NCBI GenBank assembly: GCA_965649825.1 | Contig: OZ287697.1 | Span: 1,240,001 to 1,304,000, forward strand | From: Penicillus capitatus | Taxonomy: Eukaryota; Chlorophyta | DNA: 64,000 bases | Direction: 5' to 3' | Part shown: positions 35,771-48,572 of the stretch, in pieces | Layout: each line of letters starts with the position of its first letter | Numbering within the stretch: the stretch's first letter is position 1 | Notes under the pieces: model-generated | The model's database searches: none | Seen by the model: only the letters and a program-made list of their open reading frames with translations | Told to the model about the DNA's origin: nothing | Made by a program: the position numbers and the translations under genes

Positions 35771-38110
35771 GAAGTTGCTCTATCCTGGCGTACATTTCTT
35801 GCTGTGTGTCAAAATGAAAAGGGCGATTGCTTAACTTCTCCCAGCTTTCCTTGCCAGAATGATTTCGGGTGTCAAAGATACAAATAACTGTCAACTGGAT
35901 ACCTGTTTAAACGGAAACGTCTCATTGTTGTGTGACGTTGTCTCCGTTCGTCTCTCTGTGTGCTGCGATATCTATCTCCTAGACATGAAGCGTAAGAGAC
36001 AAATGTCTCACACTGCGAGAGTGACGTCTCGTTTCCGATTCCGGAAGATGCACAAAGCAGTATGTTCCTGATGCTTTGAGTCGTCTGCGTAGTTTCTCTG
36101 TTCAGGACAAAGTGAGCATCGCCTTCGTCTATCAATCATCACGTCCTCTGTGATTACTGCAGATGTTTGAGCGATGCGACGATATGAATGTCATTTCTGA
36201 AAATTTAAAATTGGGCAGAATGCGAGAACGACGACGACGTCACTAACGCGACATCGTCAAAGATCTCACTCAGGTGTAGAATTACCATGTGTCCAATAAA
36301 TCCGATAAACAAACGCGAGGTGCTCTGGTCGAAACTACTCAACTGACTGTCTAGCTTCTTGGAGGAATCCAAGCCTCGATATGCGGCAATTGTACGCAAG
36401 AAACAGTTCCGCGCTGAAGAACGCGTTTGTTTGCATTAAGCGCGATATGGTCGTTGAGCATCGGAATAGGGAGACCAATGAAAGAAGGTCTGCTCGATGG
36501 GGCACAACACAAAAGAAATAGCTCTCTCCGAGAGTTCGAATCTTGCAATGCCCTTGTCCAACCCATAGTAAAGCATACCTCACATCTCCGACCTCTCGGA
36601 CTCTGATTGCCGACGCTAAAGGTTCGAGTACTTTTTCGCAACGCAGCCGAGCACATCTTCGGAGTGCATGAGAGGTGCATCCTTCCTTCCCCAGACGCAA
36701 ACAGACGCCATGACTCGATCAGACGCACTTCGATCTTGAACAAAACACCTTCAGACGAGGGGCCGAGTGATAGATTGAATAGAAGATGGCAGTGGATGGA
36801 GTCCCGAGCCGCGAGGGTTGCCGAGTCATGTGACGAAGGAGATATGGTTCCTTCAGAGCATCCGCATCCTGGCGTGCAGGGTGCTCGTCAAGAGCGCTCT
36901 TGGCTTCGCCGCATCGAACGCGCTGCAGTTGATTTTGTGAATGAAGCACCCCACTCAAACAAGTTCAGTATCAGGTAGGGTAGGGTCGGCCATGATGCAA
37001 TCGTTTGAATGCCACAATCCGTACGAATGCTTTTTGAAGAACCGAGGCGCCGAAGATGGAGACATCGCCGGGCGAACATCCTATGCGATGTGTTCGGTCA
37101 GTGCCGAGATCTCGACGCCAGCGTCGGCGACGGATACGAGAACCATCTGCGCACTCGCAGACGAAAATCTACCTCCGCCAGCCTAGGTGGTCTGTGGAAG
37201 GAGTTAAGACTCGCAACGCACTGCTCTGTTTGTCAACGCACCGTAATTTCTGCAGCCAAGACCTTGACTTAACACAGGCGCGAGGTGCATGCAGATCTCA
37301 CGACTGGCGTTGGCGTTTTGGCGAACAGCGTCGGCCGTCACCAATGAGTGCGAGTACTCTAGACGCAGTTGTTGCTGGCGGTCGTCGATAGCTTGTGCAA
37401 GTATGCTTGTCTCGCAGAGATAGACCACCCCATAGGCGGTGAGCAAATCCAAACGTGACAGCCATGTATCCAACGTCGTCTTCGCCAGCGTTGGAGGGCG
37501 AGGAGCAGCGCATACATCATCATGTGATCATCACTCTGCGATTGTCGTTCCAGCCAACAGGATCCTTCTGTCTCGAGGACTTGATCTCTATCTCTGTCGG
37601 ATGGGCGTCTGCATCGAGGTTCATTATGCTTCTTCTGTGACGTGACGCCGAAAGGAGAAGTTCAGAGCTTCGCGATTTAAGCGCGTTATCGTTTCTGAGA
37701 ACGGTTGATTCTCTTATTCCTGTGAACACCAGGCGGCGCAGCTGCTCTGAACGCAAGATTCCAGCCAACCCGTCAGCTTCCAGATGCTTTCCAATTGTGC
37801 GACGGTGGTTGCACGGTTCGTCGAGAGACTCGGCATTGACCATCAAGGACATGCCTAGCGGGATTTCTCCCTCAATTCACGTATGTGACAAACACAGCAT
37901 CATGGCAACACTCGTGTATCCGCAGATGGAAAGTGTTGGGACAAAAATGGCAATAGAGGTGACAGCTGACGCAGAGCGAAGGACAGAGGGCGGTACAGCG
38001 CACTAACGGACGCCTACTCACATACCGTCGCGATAGTTGCATGTCGCGGAGGGACCATCCCTGACCTGTTGCACTGCGTATGGCTGAGACAGATGCTGTG
38101 GGTTTAGAGG
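35771..38110. other. Spacer, duplicate of 5171-7509, no gene recognised
   Basis: Collinear with the first copy at only a few differences per kilobase, one being a 2-base insertion near 36358. Open frames are short and not conserved between the two copies. Confidence 0.6.
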
Positions 38111-38439
38111 ACAGAGGCCGATGCCGTCGATGTCAAGTGGACATTCACCTCGGTCGCACTGTTTGAAGCTACCGGTGACGATCACGACAATGCTTGAGCT
38201 GAGTGCAGGGTGCGTTCAGTTCTTTCCAGCGTTCATCGATGGTGTCACCTCTGAAGCTGTCAATCGTTCTGTGTGTGGACTGCATTCGGGAGACTGCCCC
38301 CTCAGAACGTTCCATCGGAAGCATCGTCCGCGACGTTGTAACCAATTGGGTTATCTTTGCGTTTGTTGTGTCTTGGCTTATCATCAAGTCCCGACAAAAG
38401 ATGACCTCGGTGCTTCTGCTGCAGGTGGTTTGAGTGTTT
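38111..38439 (+). pseudogene. Relic of array-gene exons 6-7, 5' half, duplicate of 7510-7838
   Basis: Same decayed exon 6 and start of exon 7 (FIDGVTSEAVNRSVC, FAFVVSWLIIKSRQK) broken at the same LINE junction. It differs from the first copy by single bases such as TTCTTTCC for TTCTCTCC near 38222. Confidence 0.78.
38425..38439 (+). repeat. Target-site duplication of second LINE copy, left
   Basis: GTGGTTTGAGTGTTT, identical to 40732-40746 and to the pair around the first LINE copy. Confidence 0.87.
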
Positions 38440-40731
38440 TTTTGGATTGGATGCTTTTACATCTCTCTTTTGACAAGATCGAGAGAGCGTCTAGACAGTC
38501 TAGGGTTTATCAATGAATGGATCGAAAAGTGAATGTCCCGTTTGGGGCACCCATCCGAGTCACTGCCAAGGCGGGGCACTACCCCATCTTCTTCCTGTGC
38601 GGCGCCATTCTTCACCAATACATTCTACAAATTCCGACAATTCTTTCGGGTGCTGGAAAAGGCACGCGATGGAGAGAGGTTCCGGTATCTGTCTTTGTAG
38701 CTTCCTCCGGTCCGCTTGGAACCGTGGGCATTCCAGAAGTAAGTGGTCTCTATCTTCCAATGCAGCCCCACACGGACAAGCCGGTGATTCTGCCAGAGCT
38801 CCGAATCTGAAGAGGTACTGGTTCGAGGGAAAATGGTTGGCTGCGAATTGCGAGAGTCTTAAAGCCTGAGGTCTCTCAAGATACTTCCCTGGAAAGTGTC
38901 CACGCCGGAAATTTTGTCAGATAAGCGGTCAGATAATGACTGGTCAGTCTCTCTCTAATGTCTCTTTCCGCCTCACCGTTCAAGTAGTGCGAGATTCGAT
39001 ATTTGATCCACGATCTGTCCGGGGGATCCCTTTCGGCCCGCAGCTGCTGTCCTCTGTGATGGAAGTCGCGCGCCGCCACTCTGCCAATGCTAGAGAGAGC
39101 CCAGGTTTCCATTTCTGGGTTGCCCAGAAAATCGAGTGACCTTCCAGGGACCAGTCAAGCAGCTCTTGCTGGATCTGGATGCTGACCTCTGAGACGTTGG
39201 TCCAACTGAGAGCTGCTGTTTGAATTCGACCCGAGTCCAGAATCAGGCCAAGGCTTTGTCTTCGGTTCTGAGCCATCTGGGCCGACAGCTTCCTTAGTGC
39301 GCTCAGACCATTTCGCAAGCCCACGAGAGCAGAGATCTCCCATGACGTCCAGTCAGGATCCCACCAGCTTTCACCATGTCGAATACCACCATGCGAAAGT
39401 CCCCAGCTAGTACCAAGGCGGTGGCGGGTTCGGTCTTTTTGCGTTGAGACAGTCAATATCCAGTCCGGGCGTTCGGAGACCGGGATCGGGCCGGAGCCTG
39501 ATAAAAGGTCTATTTGGCGAGGAGGAATCGGGGACCAGGAGTGTATCTGTTGAGGTTGAATTTCCGGAGGTCTTCTGGGAGTAGCCCTCTGCCAGCGAGA
39601 CCATGCGATTCTACGATAGCATTGACCCGCTGAGCGTTCTGATCTTGCTTGGTGAAACAGCGGGTTGGCCAGCACTCTATGTCTTCTTCTGGAGTCAAAG
39701 TACAGTGCTTGTTGCACAATTTGTTGTGCTGGCGGTCGAACTCCCGCGAGCGTGTACGCCGAGGGGTAGGAGGTGGTTCTGAACGTTCCAGTCAGCAGTA
39801 GGCATGCTTGTCGCATAGCTTTCTCCAGGGGGCTAGCTTTCAGCTCGTTGTACGCTGCACTTTGCCAAACTTCTGCTCCATAGTAGGCCGCAGGTTCGAT
39901 GACACGACTGACCAGTTTTTCGACGGCTTCTGGTAACATGCCCCAGGTCGAGCCAGTCATTCGTCGGATCCAATCCAGACGAGCGCGGACTTTCCCAGCT
40001 GCACTTGCCACTTGGGGGCTCCAGGACAGTGTCTCATCGAGCCAGACACCTAGGTAAAGCACCGCGGCTTTCCTTACGAGTTGCTGGCCGCGCAGGAATA
40101 GGGGAAGGGTGTCGCCTCTTCTTCTTCTTTTCACAAATCTGATCTGAAAGCATTTCTCCGGAGCGAAGACCAGTCCTCTGTCTTGAGCCCAGGTATTCAT
40201 GCGATCGAGAGTCTCCTGGAGCTTGTTCTGGGCTACCTTTTCAGATGGGGCTGCGCTGAGAATCAAGATGTCGTCAGCATAGGCTTGGGCATGGATTCCT
40301 TCTAAATCGTCAGCTAACTCCAGGATCGGATCCATGCCTATTATGAAAAGCAGCTGGGATAAGGGGCTTCCCTGAGGGGTCCCGATGGACGGGTGGTGTG
40401 TGAAGCATCCCCCTTCGAGGTCCAGCTTGGCTTCTCTATTACCGAAGAAGGATTGTATCCGGCGCATGAGGTAAGGGGGTGTTCATGCGATCTAATGCAT
40501 TCAGTACCGCGGTGGGTCTAATGCTGTCGAAAGCACCTTTGATGTCCAGGGTGACCCCATATACCTCGCGGCCTGCCCCTTGGTTCCGTTCAATGAAATC
40601 TGTAGATCCACCAAAGCATCGGCCACTCCTCTCCCAACCCTGAATCCAAACTGTCTGCAGGAGAAGCCGTTCTTGGATTCGATGAGCTGGGCCAGTCGAT
40701 GTGCCGCAATCTGATGCACACATTTGGCAAC
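38440..40731 (-). mobile_element. 5'-truncated non-LTR retrotransposon (LINE), second copy
   Basis: 2292 bp, the same length, truncation point, 3' end and target-site duplication as 7839-10130. It was copied with its surroundings. It is the better preserved of the two: the TGA of the first copy is TGG here and the thymine run near 39917 has the in-frame length. Confidence 0.9.
38560..40719 (-). pseudogene. LINE ORF2-type reverse transcriptase-RNase H, partly open (second copy)
   Basis: A 495-codon frame (40467-38980) holds GTPQGSPLS at residues 29-37 and the YADD catalytic motif at 63-66, then thumb and connection regions with LYLGVWLDETLSW and a diverged RNase H-like tail. The upstream RT motifs (FGFRVGRGVADAL, VTLDIKGAFD) lie in other frames, because one base is missing near 40606 and a cytosine run near 40472 is out of frame. 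The CCHC terminus (CPCGAALEDRDHLLLEC) is in a separate frame near 38800-38720. It is not functional as it stands. Confidence 0.83.
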
Positions 40732-40746
40732 GTGGTTTGAGTGTTT
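40732..40746 (+). repeat. Target-site duplication of second LINE copy, right
   Basis: Exact repeat of 38425-38439. The exon 7 relic continues after it. Confidence 0.87.
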
Positions 40747-41526
40747 GTTCGTCGTCTTCTGTATCGGTCACATTTCTGTAAGCAAGACGTCGATCGACAC
40801 CCTCAGCTGCATCGAAAAGCGCGATTTCATCACCGACGATGGCGATCGCGCAACAGACTGCTGGGCACTGAACGCTAGTATCAAATGCCATTAAAGCTCA
40901 CATGCCGTTTTGGCAGTTCTGGGACAGACATTTCTTCTTCTCTCCGTCTCCGGTGTTCCTTCTGTCGCCGGATGCCTCATCGTCGAGAACATCGCAGACG
41001 AGTACAAAGAGGGATGGTGGATCTGCGACGTTTCTTGATGCTCTCTACCGTTCCTTCTCAGAGAGACTCGTTCTCTGGAAGTCCGTGATCGTGTCAAGAA
41101 AATCTCTTCTGGTCGCCATCTTTGTTTTCTGCTATTCCTTAGGCACGTATGCGCAGCAAGTGATGTCTGTCGTGTTGGTTCTCATATTTGCTTTCTATGA
41201 GCAGATGGCCTGCCGGTCCTCATCGTCTGAACTTGACATCCTCGATGAAATGGAAAGCGCCTAGATTCTCATTTTTCCGCTCGCTTCTGTCTCGAGTGTC
41301 TTCTTCAGTGATGGACGGGTCACATCAGACGGGCATTACGTGCTTCATGACCCACAGTGTTGTGCTTTGCGACCTTGCACTTCCGATTTGCTTTCTCTCC
41401 TTTCTCTCCATTTTTGTTGCGAGTGCCTCAAGATTGTCTTGATCAGAGAGGGCGTGGCTGTTGATGAACATGCTGGACCGTATCACACCATTAAGGTCTG
41501 TATGCTCACTTGTATCATTGCCGGTG
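40747..41526 (+). pseudogene. Relic of array-gene exon 7, 3' half, duplicate of 10146-10925
   Basis: Same remnant with ALYRSFSERLVLWKSVIVSR and EQMACRSSSSELDILDEMES. Single-base differences from the first copy occur, such as TATGCGCAG for TATTCGCAG near 41150. It is not translatable as a whole. Confidence 0.8.
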
Positions 41527-42745
41527 TCAGAGGAGCTCTTTCGCTGTTCTCGGTCTGTGGCAAGGAATGACCGGCACAGATTCTCAGATACCTTGGAGGA
41601 ACTTATTAAACTGTTAGGCCATTAGATGGATGTCAAACCATCTCGGTAGTATCTGTTTCTATTTTTTACAATCTTTCATTTGCTACAGCCATCTTTCTGA
41701 CGTAATGACAGTTGACTGTAAGGATTCTTGCATTTAGACAAATGTAGAAACGTGTGACCGTAATGCTGAATGAAATGCTTGCCTAGAAACGGTCATTTCA
41801 TACACAGAGCCTGGTATGCAGTGTGCCTCGTTCACGAGCATGGCCTGTTGCCATGAAGTAGTTGAAACACTTGATCTGAAGACACACAGAATCGCCGAAA
41901 GGTCTGTGTCTACTTTCTGAATGTCTTGGCTGTACGCCACGATCTGAAGTGTAGAGATTCTGCCATGTGCCGTGTCTTACTCAAATCAGATCTATCACTG
42001 AAATCCTCGCAAGAGAGTACTGCACCCAGAATAAACGTCATTGTGATCTGATCGACTTATGCATGGTGTTTGGTCGAGTCTAAAAAGTGAGTTTCGCGTC
42101 CTTCAAAGCATGGACGCGGTCGAGCGCGTTTAGGACATAGATCAAGGCCATGCAGGATCACACCTTCTAAGAAAGAGTACCGTCTCTGTGCTGTACTGCA
42201 CAGGAAGGTCTCCAATACCGAACTCCGTAACTGTCAGACCAAATGACAGATAGTCCAGTGGCAGGAGCACCTGACATTCTTCTCGTAATGCGAGTAAGCT
42301 GCAGAGGAAAGGGCACGCATCCACGAGCGATACTACTGTGTATCCGGTCAAAAGCGGCAGAACGCGCATAGCTATACGAAAGGCACGTCCACAGATATAC
42401 CTCTGCTCAATGCGTTGATTCTCAGTCGACCTTTGTTATCTTCAAACAACATAACGGCATCAGGGGAGGGAACTCCGAACAGTAAGGGTCTCACGTGTTC
42501 CCACACTTGAAGGCGGACTCCCGTTGATCGCCTTTCTGTCAACAATCTGCTTCCGTTCTCTGCATAAAGACGGTGGACGTGAGTGCTGCGAGGCTAGAGC
42601 GAGTAAACGCGTACCTTCGGTGCTGACACTCCAGATGCACAGTCTCAGGCCAGATTCGCCGACGTCACGTAAGCGATAAGACAAAGTAGCAAAGCACGGT
42701 TCTATAACAGCGATAGCAGCGGTTGCTTTGACACTGTCATCAGGA
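41527..42745. other. Spacer upstream of copy 5, duplicate of 10926-12144
   Basis: Almost base-for-base identical to the first copy. No gene or RNA recognised. Confidence 0.6.
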
Positions 42746-43102
42746 CATGCGACTGTGGACGGCGCGGTCTTTCCCAAGTCAAATCATGATCTGTGGTTGT
42801 TCGCTGCATGTCAACAAGTGTGGCTCTGCTCGACCTGAAAAGACGTTCAGGGGTCAGCTCGACGAACAGACGCTGGAAGAGGCACGCTGCGTTAGTTCTC
42901 TGCCCCGTCGGGAGAACAAGGGACGCACGCGTGCATCATGCACACCGACGCGTAGTCGCTGAGTCAGTTGCGTAGCTGCTGCATCAGGAATATTCCTTGC
43001 CTCATCTTCAGGCGATTTTCATGCAACAGGCCTCGTCCCGACTATAAAAGCCACATGGTCTGCAGGCGTCTGCGAGATCCGTCTCTCAGTTCTTCGTCGA
43101 AA
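42746..43102 (+). promoter_or_regulatory. Conserved promoter block of array copy 5
   Basis: Palindrome GTGCATCATGCAC at 42931-42943, TGAGTCA at 42960-42966, TATAAAA at 43043-43049 and ATG at 43103. Virtually identical to the copy 2 promoter. Confidence 0.65.
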
Positions 43103-46100
43103 ATGCGACGCCGTTTCCTTGGTTTGCTGCTGACGCTCGTCGCCTTTGGCGCAAGTGCGACCGCGTTCGTCTGCCGGAGGTCTCACCTCCGCCGAGCTTT
43201 GGCCGCAGAAACGGCAGAAGATGCCTCGAGCACTTATGTTTCTACAAAGATTCTTAGCTCAGAACCGTCCGCAGTCCCAGAAAGAAAGGCATCTGCACCG
43301 CCTAGTGCAAAAGAGTCTGCCTCGTTCCCGACGAAGCACTCGCACAGTACAGCTCCGCCCCTCACGTCCGAGACGCGCGAGACTGCAGAGAAAGAACGCC
43401 CATCTGTGGCTGGAAGAGGTCGGAGTGAGAGCCGTTCTCTGCGCCAGGACGATGGCCGCGACGATAATCTTAAAAGTAAGGAAGGCCCTTTGCTGTCTTC
43501 GAGAACACCTGCTTGACGCCGGCGCTCTTGGTTTTCGCAGGCGTTCCTTGTTCGCTCAGCGAACGAACCATCGAAGAGCACCTGAACGAAACGACGAGAA
43601 CGTGGCGTATCAACCGTTCGATTCTTAACGACGTCGAAGATCCTATCCAAGTCATTGTCAACTGTACGAAGCCAGGCGACGTCCTCTCCTTCAGTCCGAA
43701 GCGCAGAATCCGGCCGTCTCCGCCCATCGTCATACCATGGCCATTGACGTTGACTGCCCCAGTGAGCAGTTCCGAACTCGAAGAAGGCGTGTTCCCCCGT
43801 GCCGATACAAAGACGACCTTCACCTGTCCTAATAGAGGAGAGGGTGTGTTCCTGGTGAAGTGAGCTTCGAATTCCCCCATCCGCTGTTGTCTGACGTCGA
43901 TGTCGCCTTTAGTTCGACAGGTGTCCTTTTCGCCAATCTGATCTTTGAGGGATGCGATTTCACTGCAGCGAACAGCAATGAAGACGCCATCGTCAGAGTC
44001 GTCGACGACGACTGTGCGACGACTCGTGCAGACGATCAGCTGCGTCTGCACCACGTCGATTTCCGATACAACAGCCTCGCCGAGAACAACGCCATCCGAG
44101 TGCACTCACCATCGTGCTTAAAGCTGGAACTCGTCGACCTTGGTTTCGAGAACAATACCTGCAGCGGTCCATGCATCGTCTTCCCGTCCAATCAAAGCAG
44201 TCGGCTGCGCGACATCAGAGTCCGGAACATCACGTCGTCGGGAGAAGCTGCCGACGCCACGACCGTGTTTTGGGGTCCTCCTCGTTCGAAGATGAACGTC
44301 ACTCGGCTGACAGCGGCCGACAACACGATCCAGATCTTCAGCATCGAAGACGGCACACTGGTGCTAAACCACTCGAAGCTGACGAACAACAGCGCGACAG
44401 TTGGAAGTCCAGTCTATTTGGCAAAGTCCAATGGAACATTCGAAAACGTCAGCTTCGTTGGAAACGGTGCCACTCACAGCGCCGGATCTCTCATGTCGGA
44501 CAACTCAACGATCCGCATTAATAACTGCACCTTCGAGGAGGGCAATTCCGCCGAATTCGGCGGGTTCGTCGACGCCGAAGAACATTCTCTGGTGACCATC
44601 AGAGACTCGAACTTCAGTCGTGGGAAAGCGAAGGACGGAGGATGTCTTCGAGTACATCTCTCAAATCTCACTCTTCATAACGTGACGCTGCGAGAGTGTC
44701 ATTCCGTGGTCGACGGAGCGGCGATTCGTCTGTCCAATGCGACTGCCAACATCAAAAACACTACGCTGGATTCGAACAGAGCGGGCGACGATGGAGGATG
44801 CCTGTATGCAGAGTTCTCCAATGTTACCGGAGACGACTGGACCGTGAAGAAGAACTCGGCTGGCGATCACGCAGGCGGACTCCGGGTGCGACTCGAGACG
44901 AATCTCAGTCTCGCCAACTCCGTTTTCCTCGACAACGAGGCAGACAGAGGGGGAGCCGTGTCTCAGGAGCTGGCTTCCGTCGTCAACTTCACAGATGTCT
45001 CATTCTCTGGCAACGTTGCTGCGACCGAGGGCGGTGCGTTCTACATAACCAATTCGACGACGATCCTCAGCAGCTGCACTTTCAATGACGGCAGAGCTGA
45101 TGATGGCGGTATCCTGTTCGCAAGGAAGATGACCACAGTGAACATTTCCTCGTCGATCATGAAGCATGGCACTGCGAGACGCGGGGGGTGCCTGCTCGCT
45201 CTCGACGGGTCGGTCAGAGTTGCGAATTCGACGATGGAGAACTGCACGTCCAAGGAAGACGGCGGGGCCATGCACCTGCGCAACATCGCAGCACACATCT
45301 CGAATTCCAGTTTTCTGTCGAATAGCGCAGAGGATAGTGGCGGAGCCGTCTTCGCCGATGAGAAGACCATTCTCGAAGGTCGGGAATGGTGCGTGAAAAA
45401 CAACAGCGCCGGGGGCGACGGAGGTGGCGTTCTGTTGAAGCAGTCCACGATCCAAGTGAAGGACTCTCTCTTCCGAAACAACTCTGCTCTCCACGGCGGC
45501 GCTGTGCATCAGAGCTCTTCCTCAAATGGAACGTTCTTAAACGCGACGATGGTAAACAACACGTGCTCAAGGAATGGAGGCGCCTTCTTCACCGTCGATT
45601 CGTCAAGGCTGAATATCTCTAACTCTAAGTTTCGTGGTGGAAGCGCAGAAGACGACGGCGGGTTCGTTGCAGCCATTTCGAAGAGCTCTGTCGATCTGGA
45701 GCACACCAACATGACGAACGGAAACGCAACGAATGGAGGAGCCGTTTTCCTCTCCGACAGTCTCTTCAAAGGGGATCATCTCAACGTCACCGAGTGTTCC
45801 GCCAGTTCAACGGGCGGAGGATTCTCCTTCGAATCCGAAAACCTGGAAATGCTCACAGTTCAGCTTAATCACTCCATCGTGCAGGACAACACAGCTCGTC
45901 TAGGAGGTGAGGATCCGCAGCCGGTCTCTGATGCATTCGATCTGTTTTATCAGGTGGCCTGTATGTGAAAAACAGCAGTGGACACCTCAACTGCTCGGAG
46001 GGCAACTCCGATTGCTTCGTCGTCACTATGCTGAACACGACTTTCGTGAACAACAGCGCTGCTTATGCAGGAGGCGCCATCTTCACGAGCAGCTCTGTGA

Positions 46101-48572
46101 ACGTTGGTGTCATTTGTGACAGTGAGACAGACGATGGCGCTGAGAATTCATCGTTGTCCGTCTGTCCATGGTGGATAGGCAACACGGCCGAAACATATGG
46201 TCATGTCGTTGCTTCGTTCGCATCACAAGTCAACGTGACCGTCAATGAAAGGGGCATCACAGGTTCAGAGGAGGATGGCCCGTACATATACAGAAGCGGA
46301 TCGCCCCTCTCCATCAGTCTGGAGATCCGAGATGGTTTTGATCAAGGTCCTGCGGTGGGAAGAAATGGCCGTGTGGTTTCCAGCACCATCTCATCTCCAA
46401 ACAGCCTCTTCTCGGGAAATCAGACAATCCTTTTGGGCTCTCTTTCTACGGAACTCAACGTGACTGGATTTGCGAAGCCTGGAAACTACACCGTTCTCAT
46501 CAATTTCGATGAAGACATTCTAAAAGAGGAAGAGATCAATGTCACTGTGCAGAACTGCACGATTGGCGAAGCCTCTTTAAGAAATGGCACACTTTGCGAG
46601 CCCTGCAACGCCGCCACTTACAACGTTGACTTGGATGATGAAGACTCCGAGTGTCGGCCATGCCCCGACAACGGGAACTGTACAACGAAAGTGATCGTTC
46701 CGAAACAAGGGTACTGGCACAGTTCGCCGTGCTCTCCGCACATCCAGAGATGTCTGACGACCCATGCATGTGATGGCGATAACAGAACCACCACTCTGCA
46801 GGAAATGTCAGAGAACATGGACAACTGTAGCATCAGCAACAAGGAAATCGAAGAATACCAACAGGGACAGTGTGAAAATGCAAGTTTGATATTCTGATTT
46901 TCTCAGGTGTTGATGGTCTCTGTTGTGCATGCAGGGTTATACTGGTCCACTCTGTGGATCTTGTATCAGTTCACATGGCAAATCTCACTCTCATCTCTGC
47001 GAAGAATGTCGATCGGACGGTGCTGACGTCGTCTTAGTCATGCTGTCATTTCTTGTTCTGATGGGGTTGTCCGGCATCACCATCAGAAGCAACCTCATCT
47101 CTGTCTTTTCATCGAAGCAACAAACACAAGGTTCTCAGTCTTCTGCTGCCTCCACCAGCACCCACACGTTGCCGTCCGAGAGGAGAATCGAACTGGCAGT
47201 TATGGAAGAGCTCAGAGAAGAAGGATCGACTTCTTCGCACAATCAAGAAGCTGAGCCTTGTCAATCTTCTGAGGACGCAGAGCTCGGCAAATGGAAGGCC
47301 GTCGAGCTCTTTAAGGTCTTGAACCTCTCTATTTCCTATTTTGTCTATGCATCCTAACTGTTCTTCAGATAACAGTGAACTTTCTGCAGGTCACAGCCAT
47401 AGCTGTGGCAATCGATGCTCAGTGGACATTCGCGTTAATCGCACTCTTCCAGACTGCAGGTGACTGGAAGACAACTCTGTCGGACAGTCTCATGACACGT
47501 GATGTGTTCTGCAGAGTTCGTCAGCGCCATCACATCAGAAGCTGTAAATCGATCTGTCGACTGCCTTATCCCAGCAGAAGCTTCTCTGCATCGTTCAATC
47601 GACGGTACACTTGTGGATGTATTGCAGCCGTTTGCGTGCACCCTTGTCTTTGCTGTTTTCTGGCTAGTGATCAAGATCAGAAGCAACAAGCCTTTGATGT
47701 ACATGTTGAAGCAGTGTGTTCTTAGTGCACTCGTTGTCTGTTATATCAGCTACATCTCCATCACCAAGACACTCGTCAACATCCTCAACTGCGTTGAGGT
47801 CTATGATTCAAATGACACAACAACAGATTACACAACAAAAGTTTACTGGACAGTGGACACCAGCGTTGAGTGCTACGAAGGATCCCATGCTGCCTTGGCT
47901 TTTTTGCTGGCATGGCCATTCCTCTTCATCTTCACCCTTGGATTTCCCCTGGCGATCGCATACCTCATCGGTAAGAATGTGACAGAGGATTACAAGGACG
48001 GATGGATCTATGCCGTCGCCGGTTTCGTATACCGATCCTACAGCCAGAAGTACATCTTCTGGGAGTCTGTGATCATGTCCAGGAAGGCCCTTCTCACAGT
48101 CGTGGTTGTCTTCTCGTACGATCTGGGTCCCAACATCCAGGCAGTCTTGGCATCCTTCGTCTTCATCGTGGCACTTTTCTTCCAGATGAAATGTCGTCCT
48201 TACCGCGAAGAATTTGATTGTCTTAATGATGTGGAGAGCCTTTCTATTATGCTTTCCTTACTCACCTTTGTCAGTAGCATCTTCTTCAGTGACTATCGTG
48301 TATCGTATGGGGTTCGTGTGTTGATGAGCGTTTTCCTGCTCTGCGCAAACACCCTCTTCTTTCTCTACCTGTTGGCCCTTTTAGTGACATTTGCGGCTGA
48401 GTACCTGAGAAGTGTATTGGTCAGAGAAGGAGTTCACTCATCTTCAGCAAAAGGCACATTTCGCATTCTCCGTGCCTATCTTGTCGATTACCTCTTCGCT
48501 CGTGCGATAGCTGCCATGATCCGATGGGTCAACAAAGGAAGATCTCGTCGATACGGCCGTTCTGCAGTTTAA
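43103..48572 (+). CDS. Array gene copy 5: Pmp-like beta-helix / Cys-rich / multi-TM surface protein, intact (1713 aa)
   Basis: Exons: 43103-43475, 43541-43859, 43913-45906, 45954-46879, 46935-47315, 47369-47459, 47515-48572. All phases match; the 46880-46934 intron is GC-AG. Architecture is as in copy 2, its sister in the segmental duplication, and exons 5-7 are nearly identical to it (MKCRPYREEFDCLNDVES). The end of exon 3 and the start of exon 4 (about 45590-46220) are instead of copy 3 type: SKFRGG, HTNMTNGNATNGG, SSSVNVGVICDSETDDG, and no KRKR site. That block is 12 residues shorter than in copy 3 (the LLLAEAFDLTKT insert is absent). This is the clearest gene-conversion mosaic in the array. 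It probably encodes a glycosylated surface protein; function unknown. Confidence 0.88.

Noticed and set aside
38440-40731. Second LINE as an independent transposition
   Set aside because: The truncation point, target-site duplication and flanks are the same as for the first copy, so it was carried by the segmental duplication.
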